Part shown: positions 1 to 8,743 of the stretch, piece by piece | Numbering within the stretch: position 1 is the first letter of the stretch | Layout: every line of letters starts with the position of its first letter | From: Sphingomonadales bacterium | GTDB taxonomy: Bacteria > Pseudomonadota > Alphaproteobacteria > Sphingomonadales > Sphingomonadaceae | DNA length: 64,000 nt | NCBI GenBank assembly: GCA_018334165.1 | Contig: JAGXTB010000072.1 | Location: 1-64,000, forward strand | Direction of reading: 5' to 3' | Position numbers and translations under genes: made by a program | The notes under the pieces: generated by a model | What the model was told of the DNA's origin: nothing | The model's database searches: none | What the model saw: only the letters and a program-made list of their open reading frames with translations

Positions 1-31
1 TCGGCCTCGTCGCCTAAAGATTCGTGGCAGC

Positions 32-61
32 GCGCGGCGGGGACACGCCTCCCCGCCGCGC
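32..61 (+). terminator. GC-rich perfect 11-bp hairpin between an upstream stop codon and the first complete gene
   Basis: GCGCGGCGGGG-acacgcct-CCCCGCCGCGC; follows TAA at 15-17; no T-tract, so terminator function is uncertain. Confidence 0.4.
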
Positions 62-75
62 TTGGGCCGGAGAAC

Positions 76-699
76 ATGTTCCACTATACCGACGCGCCTG
101 ACCTAAAACGGGACGACCAGCACAAGTACTCGCTCATCCCCTCGAACGAAAACCCACTCGGCGTCACGGAAGTCATGGTCGACGTGGGCCTCGAGTCCGA
201 CGACTATTTCACCGAAACGGACAGCAGCCGCGGCATCGCCATCCACGCCGAACTAGCCAACGCCGCCCGCGGCATCGCCCCATTCCCATTCCTAGACCCC
301 GACCTGTACGGCTGGCGTCAAAGCGGCCTCGACAAGCTCGCGGAACTCCTAGCCGACGGCGCCGTCATCCTCGGCGTCGAGGTCATGGCCTACCACCCGC
401 TCTACCGCTTCGCCGGCACCGTCGACCTCATCGTGCTTTGGCGCGGCTACGAATGGATACTGGACTGGAAGTCGGGCAAGGCGTCGAAGGTCACGCGCTT
501 TAAGCTCGCCGCCTACGACATGATCCTGGGCCCCGCGAAGAACGGCAAGCAACGCAAGCGGGCGGCAATTGAGGTGCAGGAGGACGGAAGTCGTGCGAAG
601 CTAATCGAGTACAACACGCCCGATCATTTCCACGACGGCAACCGCTTCCTGAGCTACCTCAATACGTCCCGCGACCGTAAGACTTACGGCGCAAAATAG
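76..699 (+). CDS. PD-(D/E)XK nuclease-like protein (RecB/Cas4-type)
   Basis: GTVDLIVLWRGYEWILDWKSGKA resembles the D...DxK motif of PD-(D/E)XK nucleases. Confidence 0.6.
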   Translation: MFHYTDAPDLKRDDQHKYSLIPSNENPLGVTEVMVDVGLESDDYFTETDSSRGIAIHAELANAARGIAPFPFLDPDLYGWRQSGLDKLAELLADGAVILGVEVMAYHPLYRFAGTVDLIVLWRGYEWILDWKSGKASKVTRFKLAAYDMILGPAKNGKQRKRAAIEVQEDGSRAKLIEYNTPDHFHDGNRFLSYLNTSRDRKTYGAK

Positions 700-701
700 A
701 T

Positions 702-730
702 TTGACAAACGCCATGGCATCTGATACGAT
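702..730 (+). promoter_or_regulatory. early-type promoter P1 with internal GCCATGGC operator
   Basis: TTGACA-N17(AACGCCATGGCATCTGA)-TACGAT, intergenic, upstream of the SD/ATG at 761. Confidence 0.75.
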
Positions 731-760
731 CTGGCAACATTGCTAAAACACGGAGAACAC

Positions 761-1999
761 ATGGAAAACACAGACGAACCGACCACCGCTCTAGAAAGAA
801 TCCCGGTCCCCGAAGTCGTCGACCTCGAAATCATCCGTTCCTCGATCGGCCCGTCTATCGACAAGGCCCTGCACCACGCCGCAAAGATTGCGGCCAGCAT
901 CACTGACGACGCCTCCCGCGAGATCGCCATAGATGCGGTCGAGAAGGTCAAAGACGACTGCCTCACCGTTTTAGAGAAGTGGCGCGAAGACTACTACGTC
1001 CCGAAGTACCGCGACGCCGAAGACGCCCGGTCCGTTTTCGACACGCGCATCAAGGAGGCCAAGGCTGTCGTCAAGACCATCATGAGCCACGTCTCCGACT
1101 ACAACGTGCGCAAGAAGCGCGAGGCCGACCTGGCACGGGAGCGCGCCGAAGCCGAGGCGCGGCGCCTGCGCGAGGAACTGGAGCGCAAGCAACGGGAACT
1201 CGAAGCCGCCGAGCGCCGCGCCAATGAGGCGGCGGAGGCGGAGAAGCGCCGCATCAAGGAGGCCGAGGAGGCCGAGGAGCGCCGGATCGTGGCCGAGGCC
1301 GAAGCACGCATCCGCGCCGAACGCGCCGCCCGCGAAGCGGCCGCCGCCGAGACAGCCCGTAAGCTCAAGGAGGAGGAGGATGCCCGCCTCAAGCAGGCCC
1401 AGCTGGCCAAGGACGTCGGAAACGGGGACGCCAAGGTCGATACCATCCTCGAGAGCGCCACGCCGATCAGCCCAGTCCTGGCCAAGCCCGAGCAGGCCAA
1501 GGACCTCGAGACGCTTCGCCTGGAGAACGAACAGGCCACGCGCGTCGCCGAGGAGAAGGTCCTGCGGGAGCAGGCCGCTGCGGCCGAGGCCGAGAATGTG
1601 CGCCTAGCGGCCGAGGCCGACGCCAAAGCCAAGCGCGAGGAGCTGGCCACGGCCACCGCCGCCGCGACCAGCGCGGCCGCCGCCGCAGCGGCGACATCGA
1701 TCGCCACAACGACCGACTCCCGTACCGTAAGCGTGACCAGATGGAAGGTCGACTTAGCCAGCGACGGGACGGTGGACGGAGACCGCGCCGCAGTCATGAC
1801 GCTACTCAAGGCGATCGTGGAAGGCCGTGCGCCCATCGAGGCCATGGGATTCGATGAGAACCACCCAGAGGATTTTAGGCCGTCTTGGGTCGTCAAGCAG
1901 GCAGCAGAAAAAAAGGATAGATTTTTTTGCCCTGGCTGGAAGGCTTATCCACAAGCTGATGAACAACTAAAACGTCGCACCGTAGGTGGGAGACGTTAG
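761..1999 (+). CDS. hypothetical protein with long Glu/Arg/Ala-rich coiled coil and globular C-terminus
   Basis: ORF with CGGAG SD before ATG 761; coiled-coil-type composition. Confidence 0.7.
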   Translation: MENTDEPTTALERIPVPEVVDLEIIRSSIGPSIDKALHHAAKIAASITDDASREIAIDAVEKVKDDCLTVLEKWREDYYVPKYRDAEDARSVFDTRIKEAKAVVKTIMSHVSDYNVRKKREADLARERAEAEARRLREELERKQRELEAAERRANEAAEAEKRRIKEAEEAEERRIVAEAEARIRAERAAREAAAAETARKLKEEEDARLKQAQLAKDVGNGDAKVDTILESATPISPVLAKPEQAKDLETLRLENEQATRVAEEKVLREQAAAAEAENVRLAAEADAKAKREELATATAAATSAAAAAAATSIATTTDSRTVSVTRWKVDLASDGTVDGDRAAVMTLLKAIVEGRAPIEAMGFDENHPEDFRPSWVVKQAAEKKDRFFCPGWKAYPQADEQLKRRTVGGRR

Positions 2000-2000
2000 A

Positions 2001-2477
2001 ATGCCACGAGGCGTCTACGCTCGCACCATAAAATCTCTCCCGGAAAGATTCTGGGCCATGGTTGATAAGAACGGTCCAGCGCCAAAGCACAACCAAAAGA
2101 TCGGAGCGTGCTGGTTGTGGACAGGATATCGTTCCACGAATGGATACGGCCAGATCAATCGCGGTGACCACCGCATCGATTATGCCCATCATGTCGCATT
2201 TGAGATTCAGAACGGGACGATCGACACCAATCTGGACGTAATGCATGAGTGCGACAATCGCCCCTGCGTACGCGGAACACACCTCGTGCAAGGGACGCGA
2301 AGCAAGAACATTGGTGATTGCGTCGTTCGCGGAAGACACTTCTCACCATATCGCCATAGGACACATTGCAAAAACGGGCATCTGTTCACTGAAGAAAAAC
2401 GCCCCGACGGTGAAGGAAGAATATGCCGAACATGCATTAATGATAGGGCAAGAAAATATCGTAAAGGGAGACGCTAA
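2001..2477 (+). CDS. HNH endonuclease (free-standing homing-type)
   Basis: CWLWTG...YGQI...HHVAFEI...VMHECDNRPCVRGTHLVQGTRSKNI; Cys pairs; lower-GC segment. Confidence 0.85.
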   Translation: MPRGVYARTIKSLPERFWAMVDKNGPAPKHNQKIGACWLWTGYRSTNGYGQINRGDHRIDYAHHVAFEIQNGTIDTNLDVMHECDNRPCVRGTHLVQGTRSKNIGDCVVRGRHFSPYRHRTHCKNGHLFTEEKRPDGEGRICRTCINDRARKYRKGRR

Positions 2478-2479
2478 CC

Positions 2480-2821
2480 ATGGCCGAAGGTGGAGCCGTT
2501 TATAAAGAAATCATCCTCAAGACGATCCGCGAGAAGGAATGGAAGGATGGGAAAGGCTTCGGCGTTTGGGTGGTGCAGACCGTCAAGGACGACAAGAGCT
2601 TTAAGATTCAGGTCCGCGCCGGCATGTACCGGCCGGACAAGGTGACTGGCGAGAAGGTCCTGCCCAAAGACGGCCTCGATGAAGGCGACTTCAAAACCGT
2701 CCACGCCGCCTGGAAGGAAGTCGAGCCGTTGCTTCAGATCCCGAAAGGAACCGCCGTCGACCCGCGCACGACCGACGACACGCCGGAACCGGAGGCCGAA
2801 CTGCCTCCGTGGATGAAGTAA
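2480..2821 (+). CDS. hypothetical protein
   Basis: ORF in operon-like context. Confidence 0.6.
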   Translation: MAEGGAVYKEIILKTIREKEWKDGKGFGVWVVQTVKDDKSFKIQVRAGMYRPDKVTGEKVLPKDGLDEGDFKTVHAAWKEVEPLLQIPKGTAVDPRTTDDTPEPEAELPPWMK

Positions 2822-2829
2822 GGAGAACC

Positions 2830-4329
2830 ATGAAATCACTGAGCAAGAGCCAGTACGTGCGCGGCAACCAATGCCTCAAGAGCCTGTGGTTGTATAGAAA
2901 CAGAAAAGATTTACAGGACCCCGTCGACCCGTTCCAGCAGTCGATCTTCCACTCCGGCACCGCCTTCGGCCTCCTGGCCATGAAACGGTTCGCCGGCGGC
3001 GTCCTCATCCATGCCGACCACGCGCATCCCGAGGACGCTCTGGCCCAAACGGCCGACGCCGTCGCCAGCGGCACCAAGATCATCTACGAGGCCGCGTTCT
3101 TGTTCGAGGACGTCCTGGTGCGCGCCGACGTCGTCACGAAGAACGACAACGGAACCTGGGACCTGACCGAGGTCAAGAGCGCCACGAAGATGAACGACGT
3201 CTACCTCCTCGACGTCGCCGTGCAGCGCCATGTTATGAGCGGCGCTGGCTTCCCGGTTGCGCACGCGCGCGTGGCGCACGCCAACCCCGGATACGTCCGC
3301 TACGGCGAGCTCGACCTCGACAAGCTGTTCGTGGTCGTAGACGTCACGGAGGCGTCCGAGCCGGCCCTGAGCGAGGTCCCCCAGCGCCTGGGGCGCATGA
3401 AGGTCTTCGCCGACGCGCCGGCCGCGCCCGAGATCGGCATCGGGAGCCATTGCGCCAACCCGTACCCCTGCGACTTCGAGGGGAACTGCTGGGCGCACGT
3501 TCCCGAGTACTCCGTCTTTAACCTGGCCTACGCGAAGATGGAAACGAAGCTGGACCTGTTCAACCGCGGCGTCCAGCTGGTCCATCAGGTCAACCCAGAC
3601 TTCGACAACCTTACCGACAAGCGCACGATCAAACAGGTCCAGATCGCGCGCCTGGGCAAGCCGTACGTGGACCTCGAGGCCATCGGCTCCTTCCTCAACG
3701 GCCTGCGCTACCCGATCGCGCACCTGGACTTCGAGACGGACAACCCGGTCATCCCACCGTACGACGGCCTCAAGCCCTACCAGCAGATGCCGTTCCAGGC
3801 TTCCGTGCGCGTCCAGCAGGAGCGCGGCGGGCCGCTCACCGAGTACGGCTACCTAGGCGACGGCTTGGAGGATCCGCGCCGCGACCTGATCGGCTTCCTC
3901 TCCGAACACGTTCCCGAGCAGGGCCACGTCCTGGCCTACTACAAGAGCTTCGAAGGCGGGCGCCTGAAGGAACTCGCGCAGGGCCCCGGCGTCGGCAACC
4001 GAGGGCCGCAGCTCCTCGACATGGCCGCGCGCCTCGTCGACCTGGCAGACCCGTTCAGCAAGAACTGGTACACGCATCCCGGCTTCAAGGGCAAGTGGTC
4101 GATCAAGAACGTCCTGCCTATCCTCGTCCCGACGATGACCTACGCCGGCCTCGTCATCCGCGACGGCACGGCTGCGATGGCCGCGTACGCCGAACTCCGC
4201 GACCCGAAGCTCGACCCGGCGCGCCGCGCCATGCTCACCGAGGCGCTCAAGGTCTACTGCGGCCAGGACACGATGGCCATGGTTAAAATCCTCGAACACC
4301 TATGGGCGCAGGTCGGCGTAGCGGCGTAA
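2830..4329 (+). CDS. DUF2779-family protein (putative nuclease)
   Basis: N-terminal MKSLSKSQYVRGNQCLKSLWLYRNR and IAHLDFETDNPVIPPYDGLKPYQQMPFQASVRV, typical of DUF2779. Confidence 0.8.
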   Translation: MKSLSKSQYVRGNQCLKSLWLYRNRKDLQDPVDPFQQSIFHSGTAFGLLAMKRFAGGVLIHADHAHPEDALAQTADAVASGTKIIYEAAFLFEDVLVRADVVTKNDNGTWDLTEVKSATKMNDVYLLDVAVQRHVMSGAGFPVAHARVAHANPGYVRYGELDLDKLFVVVDVTEASEPALSEVPQRLGRMKVFADAPAAPEIGIGSHCANPYPCDFEGNCWAHVPEYSVFNLAYAKMETKLDLFNRGVQLVHQVNPDFDNLTDKRTIKQVQIARLGKPYVDLEAIGSFLNGLRYPIAHLDFETDNPVIPPYDGLKPYQQMPFQASVRVQQERGGPLTEYGYLGDGLEDPRRDLIGFLSEHVPEQGHVLAYYKSFEGGRLKELAQGPGVGNRGPQLLDMAARLVDLADPFSKNWYTHPGFKGKWSIKNVLPILVPTMTYAGLVIRDGTAAMAAYAELRDPKLDPARRAMLTEALKVYCGQDTMAMVKILEHLWAQVGVAA

Positions 4330-4511
4330 TGACTTTGATGGGGCTGCCGGGAGACCCCGGACCGGAACGGACTTCGAAAGGCCGGTGCCTTCGGGCATGG
4401 CGGGCGCGAGGTTCGTTTCCTGCAAACTTGTGGTACCCAAGAAATGAAGGCGAGGTTAAACCTTGGCCGAAGCAGGCGCAAGACCTGCCCCCATTACCGA
4501 TTGGATTTTAG

Positions 4512-4540
4512 TTGACAAGTAACATGGCGTTTGCCATCAT
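4512..4540 (+). promoter_or_regulatory. early-type promoter P2 with ATGGC-N4-GCCAT dyad
   Basis: TTGACA-N17(AGTAACATGGCGTTTGC)-CATCAT. Confidence 0.65.
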
Positions 4541-4583
4541 ACGCAACGGATAAAATCCGGACGAATTGACGGACAGGAGAGCC

Positions 4584-4976
4584 ATGAGCGACACGACGGG
4601 AATGGTCCACGCCGATCCGCGCCGCGCCGAGGCCGAGGCACTGGCCAAGGTCGCGCCGCACCTCAAGCGCATCAAGACACGTATCATGGCCTGGGCGACG
4701 AACGCCGGGGAGAACGGATTGACCCCCGACGAGTTCGCGCGGGAAACCGGGGCGCTCATCAACACGGTGCGCCGGCGCTTCGTGGACCTTTGGAAGGCCG
4801 GCGAGCTCAAGCCCACCAAGATGACGCGCCCGAACGCGCGCGGCAACCCGGAGACGGTCTGGGTCCTGGGCCACGACGCGCTCGGTGCGGCGGTGCGCGA
4901 GACCAAGGACCAGAAGATCAAACGCCTCGAGGCGCGCGTCGCGGAGCTTGAGAGCACCCTGAGCCGAGCGATATGA
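4584..4976 (+). CDS. putative winged-helix/HTH protein with C-terminal coiled coil
   Basis: GLTPDEFARETGALINTVRRRFVDLWKAGELKPTKMTR resembles a winged helix; first gene after P2. Confidence 0.55.
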   Translation: MSDTTGMVHADPRRAEAEALAKVAPHLKRIKTRIMAWATNAGENGLTPDEFARETGALINTVRRRFVDLWKAGELKPTKMTRPNARGNPETVWVLGHDALGAAVRETKDQKIKRLEARVAELESTLSRAI

Positions 4977-5161
4977 CCAACGACCAGATCAAGGCGCACA
5001 CGATCGACTTCGCCATCAAAATGGCCAACGACGGTGCCGAGCCGGCCGACCAGCTGACGGCCGTCGCGTTGCTGATCCAGTGCAGCTTAAAGGCCGTAAC
5101 GCCTTTGCAACGGACGAAGATCGCCAGCATTTACTTCGACACGATCAGGGCAAACTTGTGA
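4973..5161 (+). CDS. small hypothetical protein
   Basis: ORF overlapping its neighbours by 4 nt. Confidence 0.55.
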   Translation: MTNDQIKAHTIDFAIKMANDGAEPADQLTAVALLIQCSLKAVTPLQRTKIASIYFDTIRANL

Positions 5162-5742
5162 AAGGTTTCACCCATGAAACACCACGCCAGGGCGCGACCA
5201 ACGTCTGGCTGACGCCGCACATCGGGAACGGAAGATTAAACCAAGAGCAGGCCATCGAACGTTTCCTGCCACGCTATAAACTGCTCGACGAATGGACTGG
5301 ATTCGATAAGCAACACCGCTTTTTAGACACAGCCACCGGAAGGGTCGTAACAAAAAGCGGATATTCGGCACGTTCCTCTAGGAAATGGAAAGGTCGATGG
5401 GCCATGATACGAGAGAAGATTTGGCATGGATGTTCAGATAAGCCTTGGTACAGATGCTGGGAAGGGATGATCTCTAGGACCACAGACGGAAAAAAGAGAT
5501 GTTACGATGGCATTGTCGTCTGCGTGGAATGGCGAGATCCGCGCGTCTTTGGAGAATGGGCAGAGCGCAACGGATTCGCGCCTGGATTGACCATCGAGCG
5601 AAAAAACCCGCGCTCTCATTACGCGCCAGAAAATTGCGAGTGGATCACTAAGCAAGAAAACAGCTCGCGAAGTCATATCACAAGCCCGCGTCACCATGAT
5701 AGTAAAGGCCGGTTTGCCCGCGGCGTTTGGAAGCCGGCGTGA
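5158..5742 (+). CDS. HNH/AP2-associated-type phage protein with Dam-methylase-like N-terminus
   Basis: YRCWEGMISRTTDGKKRCYDGIVVCVEWRD...FGEWAERNGFAPGLTIERKNPRSHYAPENCEWITKQEN; N-terminus VKGFTHETPRQGATNVWLTP. Confidence 0.65.
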   Translation: MKGFTHETPRQGATNVWLTPHIGNGRLNQEQAIERFLPRYKLLDEWTGFDKQHRFLDTATGRVVTKSGYSARSSRKWKGRWAMIREKIWHGCSDKPWYRCWEGMISRTTDGKKRCYDGIVVCVEWRDPRVFGEWAERNGFAPGLTIERKNPRSHYAPENCEWITKQENSSRSHITSPRHHDSKGRFARGVWKPA

Positions 5743-6848
5743 CGCCGGAACTCAACCGGATATACCTAGGCGACAACCTCGCCACCATGAAGACGTGGCC
5801 GGACGCCTTCGTCCACACCTGCGTCACCTCGCCGCCTTATTTCGCGCTCCGCGACTACGGCACGGCATCGTGGGAAGGCGGAGACGCCTCGTGCGCGCAC
5901 AGCGTCGGAGGACAGGTGCCGGACGGAAAGGCACCGGGCGCGATCTCTGCCGGCGTCCGCCCCGGGGTAGACGCCAGCAAGTGCCGCAAGTGCGGAGCGA
6001 AACGCATCGACCAACAGATCGGCCTCGAGGCCACGCCAGAGGCCTACGTCGCACGCCTCGTCGAATTGTTCCGCGAGGTCCGACGCGTTCTCCGCGATGA
6101 CGGTACGCTCTGGCTCAACCTCGGCGACTCATATAACGCCTACAACGGCAACCGGGGCACCGAGAGCGAGTACGCCGGCAAGCGCAACGCCATGGAGCCG
6201 GCGTTCCCGGCTGGCCATGGCCTCATGGCGAAAGGGCTCAAGCCCAAGGACCTCATCGGGATCCCGTGGATGGTCGCACTCGCTCTGCGCGCCGACGGCT
6301 GGTACCTGCGATGCGACATTATATGGGCCAAGAAGAACTGCATGCCGGAGAGCGTTACGGACCGGCCCACGAAGGCGCACGAGTATATTTTTCTGTTGTC
6401 GAAGTCGGAGAAATATTTTTACGACGCGGAGGCGATCAAGGAGGCGATCACAGAATCGTCCATCGCGCGCGTGGCGCAAAATGACGGACGGCCAGTGCTC
6501 AACACCGACCGCAAGCGCGATAGCACGCAGGCCGAACAGACGCTTGACATCGCGGCGATGGTGCCGGCGGACGGACGAAGGAACAAACGATCGGTGTGGA
6601 ACGTCGCGCTTAAACCTTTCAACGAAGCACACTTCGCAACTTTCCCTCCGGACCTGATCTCCCCGTGCGTATTGGCCGGCGCGCCACGTGGGGGGGTCGT
6701 ATTGGACCCATTCATGGGCGCGGGGACCACGGCCCTCGTCGCCGCCACACATGATCGCCAATATATCGGGTGCGAATTGAACCCGGAATATAAGTCCATA
6801 GCCGACGCGCGCGTGGCGAACGAATCCGCGCAAGAGAAAATGCTATGA
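5727..6848 (+). CDS. site-specific DNA methyltransferase (N4-cytosine/N6-adenine)
   Basis: TSPPYFALRDYG catalytic motif and DPFMGAGTTALVA SAM motif; start codon (TTG 5727 or GTG 5739) uncertain. Confidence 0.9.
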   Translation: MEAGVTPELNRIYLGDNLATMKTWPDAFVHTCVTSPPYFALRDYGTASWEGGDASCAHSVGGQVPDGKAPGAISAGVRPGVDASKCRKCGAKRIDQQIGLEATPEAYVARLVELFREVRRVLRDDGTLWLNLGDSYNAYNGNRGTESEYAGKRNAMEPAFPAGHGLMAKGLKPKDLIGIPWMVALALRADGWYLRCDIIWAKKNCMPESVTDRPTKAHEYIFLLSKSEKYFYDAEAIKEAITESSIARVAQNDGRPVLNTDRKRDSTQAEQTLDIAAMVPADGRRNKRSVWNVALKPFNEAHFATFPPDLISPCVLAGAPRGGVVLDPFMGAGTTALVAATHDRQYIGCELNPEYKSIADARVANESAQEKML

Positions 6849-8299
6849 GTAAGCGGAGGCCCCCGATGACGTTCGGTAGCGTCTGCTCGGGCATCGAGGC
6901 CGCCAGCGTCGCCTGGCATCCGCTCGGCTGGCGTGCGGCGTGGTTGGCCGAGATCGATAAATTCCCCGCCGCCGTCCTGAAGCACCGCTACCCCGACGTG
7001 CCGAACCTCGGGGACATGACCAAGATCCACGAGTCGGAGGTTTTCAATGGAGCAGATATCGATGTTCTCGTCGGAGGAACCCCCTGCCAATCCTTCAGCG
7101 TCGCAGGACTTAGAGCGGGACTGGCGGACCCGCGCGGCAACTTGGCACTCGTCTTTCTTAGGCTTCTTGACCATAAACGCCCCCGCTGGGTGGTCTGGGA
7201 GAACGTCCCCGGCGTCCTATCCTCCTGGTCGGATGCGGCGGAGCGTCCTGCGACCGCCGGGGACTACGACGCCGCCGGACAACCCGACCCCGGAGACGGA
7301 CGACGAGGAAGCGTCGTCGAGCAGTCCAGTGATTTTGACACCTTCACCTGCGGCCTTCGGGAACTCGGGTATGGTCTCGCCTGGCGAGTGCTTGACGCTC
7401 AGTATTTCGGAGTTCCCCAGCGCCGGCGTCGCGTCTTCGTTATCGGCTATCTTGGAGACTGGCGACCTGCCGCGGCGGTTCTTTTTGAGCGCCACAGCTT
7501 GTATGGGAATCCTCCGCCGAGCCGCAACAAGGGGGAAAACGTTGCCGGCCCGCTTGGAGCTTGCTCTGAAACAGGCGGCCGGAGGACAACAGATTTAGAT
7601 GGACACAGGGCTCATGTCGTATATGAAAACCATGGCCAGGACTCGCGCGTTAAGGAGTGCGACGTCAGCCCGCAGATCAATGCCAAGGCCGGCACTGGCG
7701 GCGGGAACCTGCCGCTGACGATCACGCCTGCGCCAGTAATGTTTAAACCGTCGCACTACACGCGCGGTAAGGACGGCGCGCCGAGCGAGGTTTCGCCGCC
7801 GCTGTCCGCCGACGCCGACAAAGGCGACCAGGATCCTCTCGTGTTTGAAACACGCTTTGCGCGCAACGGGAGAGGAGCTCCGGACACCGTATGTCCCCCG
7901 CTCAAAGCGCAGAGCGGCGAGACGGGCAAGGGCGACGCCGCGCCCGTCGTGGCTTTCACACAGAACAGCCGATCAGAGGTCCGTGAGATAGGAGGCGACG
8001 GCCAGATCGTCGGCGCTCTGGCGGCGGAGCCGGGTGCCCAACAACAGAACTACATAGCCGCAGGGGGGGGGATACCTGCGCCGGGACAGGCGACGGCTCG
8101 AACCGCCGTGCGTCGTCTCACGCCGCGCGAATGCGAACGCCTTCAGGGTTTCCCAGACGACTACACGAACATCGCGCGCAACGGGAAAGACACGACCGAC
8201 GGTCCGCGATACAAGGCACTCGGCAATTCCATGGCGGTCCCGGTCATGCGGTGGATCGGGGAACGGATACAGATGGTGGAAGATTTAAATAAAAAATAA
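6845..8299 (+). CDS. DNA (cytosine-5-)methyltransferase
   Basis: GSVCSGIEAASVAW, GGTPCQSFSVAG, ENVPGVLSS, RRLTPRECERLQGFPDDYT, ALGNSMAVPVMRWIGE. Confidence 0.95.
   Translation: MSKRRPPMTFGSVCSGIEAASVAWHPLGWRAAWLAEIDKFPAAVLKHRYPDVPNLGDMTKIHESEVFNGADIDVLVGGTPCQSFSVAGLRAGLADPRGNLALVFLRLLDHKRPRWVVWENVPGVLSSWSDAAERPATAGDYDAAGQPDPGDGRRGSVVEQSSDFDTFTCGLRELGYGLAWRVLDAQYFGVPQRRRRVFVIGYLGDWRPAAAVLFERHSLYGNPPPSRNKGENVAGPLGACSETGGRRTTDLDGHRAHVVYENHGQDSRVKECDVSPQINAKAGTGGGNLPLTITPAPVMFKPSHYTRGKDGAPSEVSPPLSADADKGDQDPLVFETRFARNGRGAPDTVCPPLKAQSGETGKGDAAPVVAFTQNSRSEVREIGGDGQIVGALAAEPGAQQQNYIAAGGGIPAPGQATARTAVRRLTPRECERLQGFPDDYTNIARNGKDTTDGPRYKALGNSMAVPVMRWIGERIQMVEDLNKK
7047..7598 (+). CDS. overlapping alternate-frame gene inside the cytosine methyltransferase gene
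   Basis: ATG preceded by GGAGG SD (7036-7040, 6-nt spacing); 183-codon ORF; MEQISMFSSEEPPANPS...ECLTLSISEFPSAG...SLSAILETGDLPRRFFLSATACMGILRRAATRGKTLPARLELAL resembles ORFs often seen at phage dcm-type loci. Confidence 0.65.
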   Translation: MEQISMFSSEEPPANPSASQDLERDWRTRAATWHSSFLGFLTINAPAGWSGRTSPASYPPGRMRRSVLRPPGTTTPPDNPTPETDDEEASSSSPVILTPSPAAFGNSGMVSPGECLTLSISEFPSAGVASSLSAILETGDLPRRFFLSATACMGILRRAATRGKTLPARLELALKQAAGGQQI

Positions 8300-8303
8300 T
8301 TGC

Positions 8304-8332
8304 TTGACATATGCCATGGCGCGTAGTAGTAT
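8304..8332 (+). promoter_or_regulatory. early-type promoter P3 with internal GCCATGGC operator
   Basis: TTGACA-N17(TATGCCATGGCGCGTAG)-TAGTAT. Confidence 0.75.
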
Positions 8333-8361
8333 ACGCGCGGAGCCGTAAAAGGAGCAGCCCG

Positions 8362-8502
8362 ATGCGCAAGATCGTGATCGAAGCAGAGATTTTTTTCGAC
8401 AAAGACGGCGCCACCCGAATGCGGTTGATGACCGGATTCGGCGACCCCAACCTGGTGGTCGCAACCGACAAATTCCAATACCTCGACGCGGAGAAACCAT
8501 GA
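8362..8502 (+). CDS. small hypothetical protein
   Basis: ATG with SD (aaGGAGcag) downstream of P3. Confidence 0.6.
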   Translation: MRKIVIEAEIFFDKDGATRMRLMTGFGDPNLVVATDKFQYLDAEKP

Positions 8503-8566
8503 ACGACGTCGAGCTTTTTTTTCGGCCTTCGATGTTGCGTAATTATGTCCTAGGATTGAACGTCCG

Positions 8567-8743
8567 ATGACTATTAATCCAGAGCAGATTCAAGTCGTCG
8601 CCAACCTGCTCCATCAGGCTCGCTTCCCGCGCTACAAATACGGAACAGTGAAGTGCGCCGGCCCCAAGATTTGTTGTGGCCAGGACCACGAGATGGCCCG
8701 CGCGCTCCTGCGCCGATACCGCCTCGTCAAGAGGGCCCGATGA
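8567..8743 (+). CDS. small hypothetical protein (58 aa)
   Basis: MTINPEQIQVVANLLHQARFPRYKYGTVKCAGPKICCGQDHEMARALLRRYRLVKRAR; ATGA coupling to the next gene. Confidence 0.55.
   Translation: MTINPEQIQVVANLLHQARFPRYKYGTVKCAGPKICCGQDHEMARALLRRYRLVKRAR

Noticed and set aside
1099-1896. 265-aa minus-strand Ser/Ala/Arg-rich ORF
   Set aside because: Antisense image of the coiled-coil Glu/Ala/Arg-rich gene.
4302-4511. 69-aa plus ORF downstream of DUF2779
   Set aside because: No SD, odd composition, and coincides with stable hairpins; treated as non-coding structured region.
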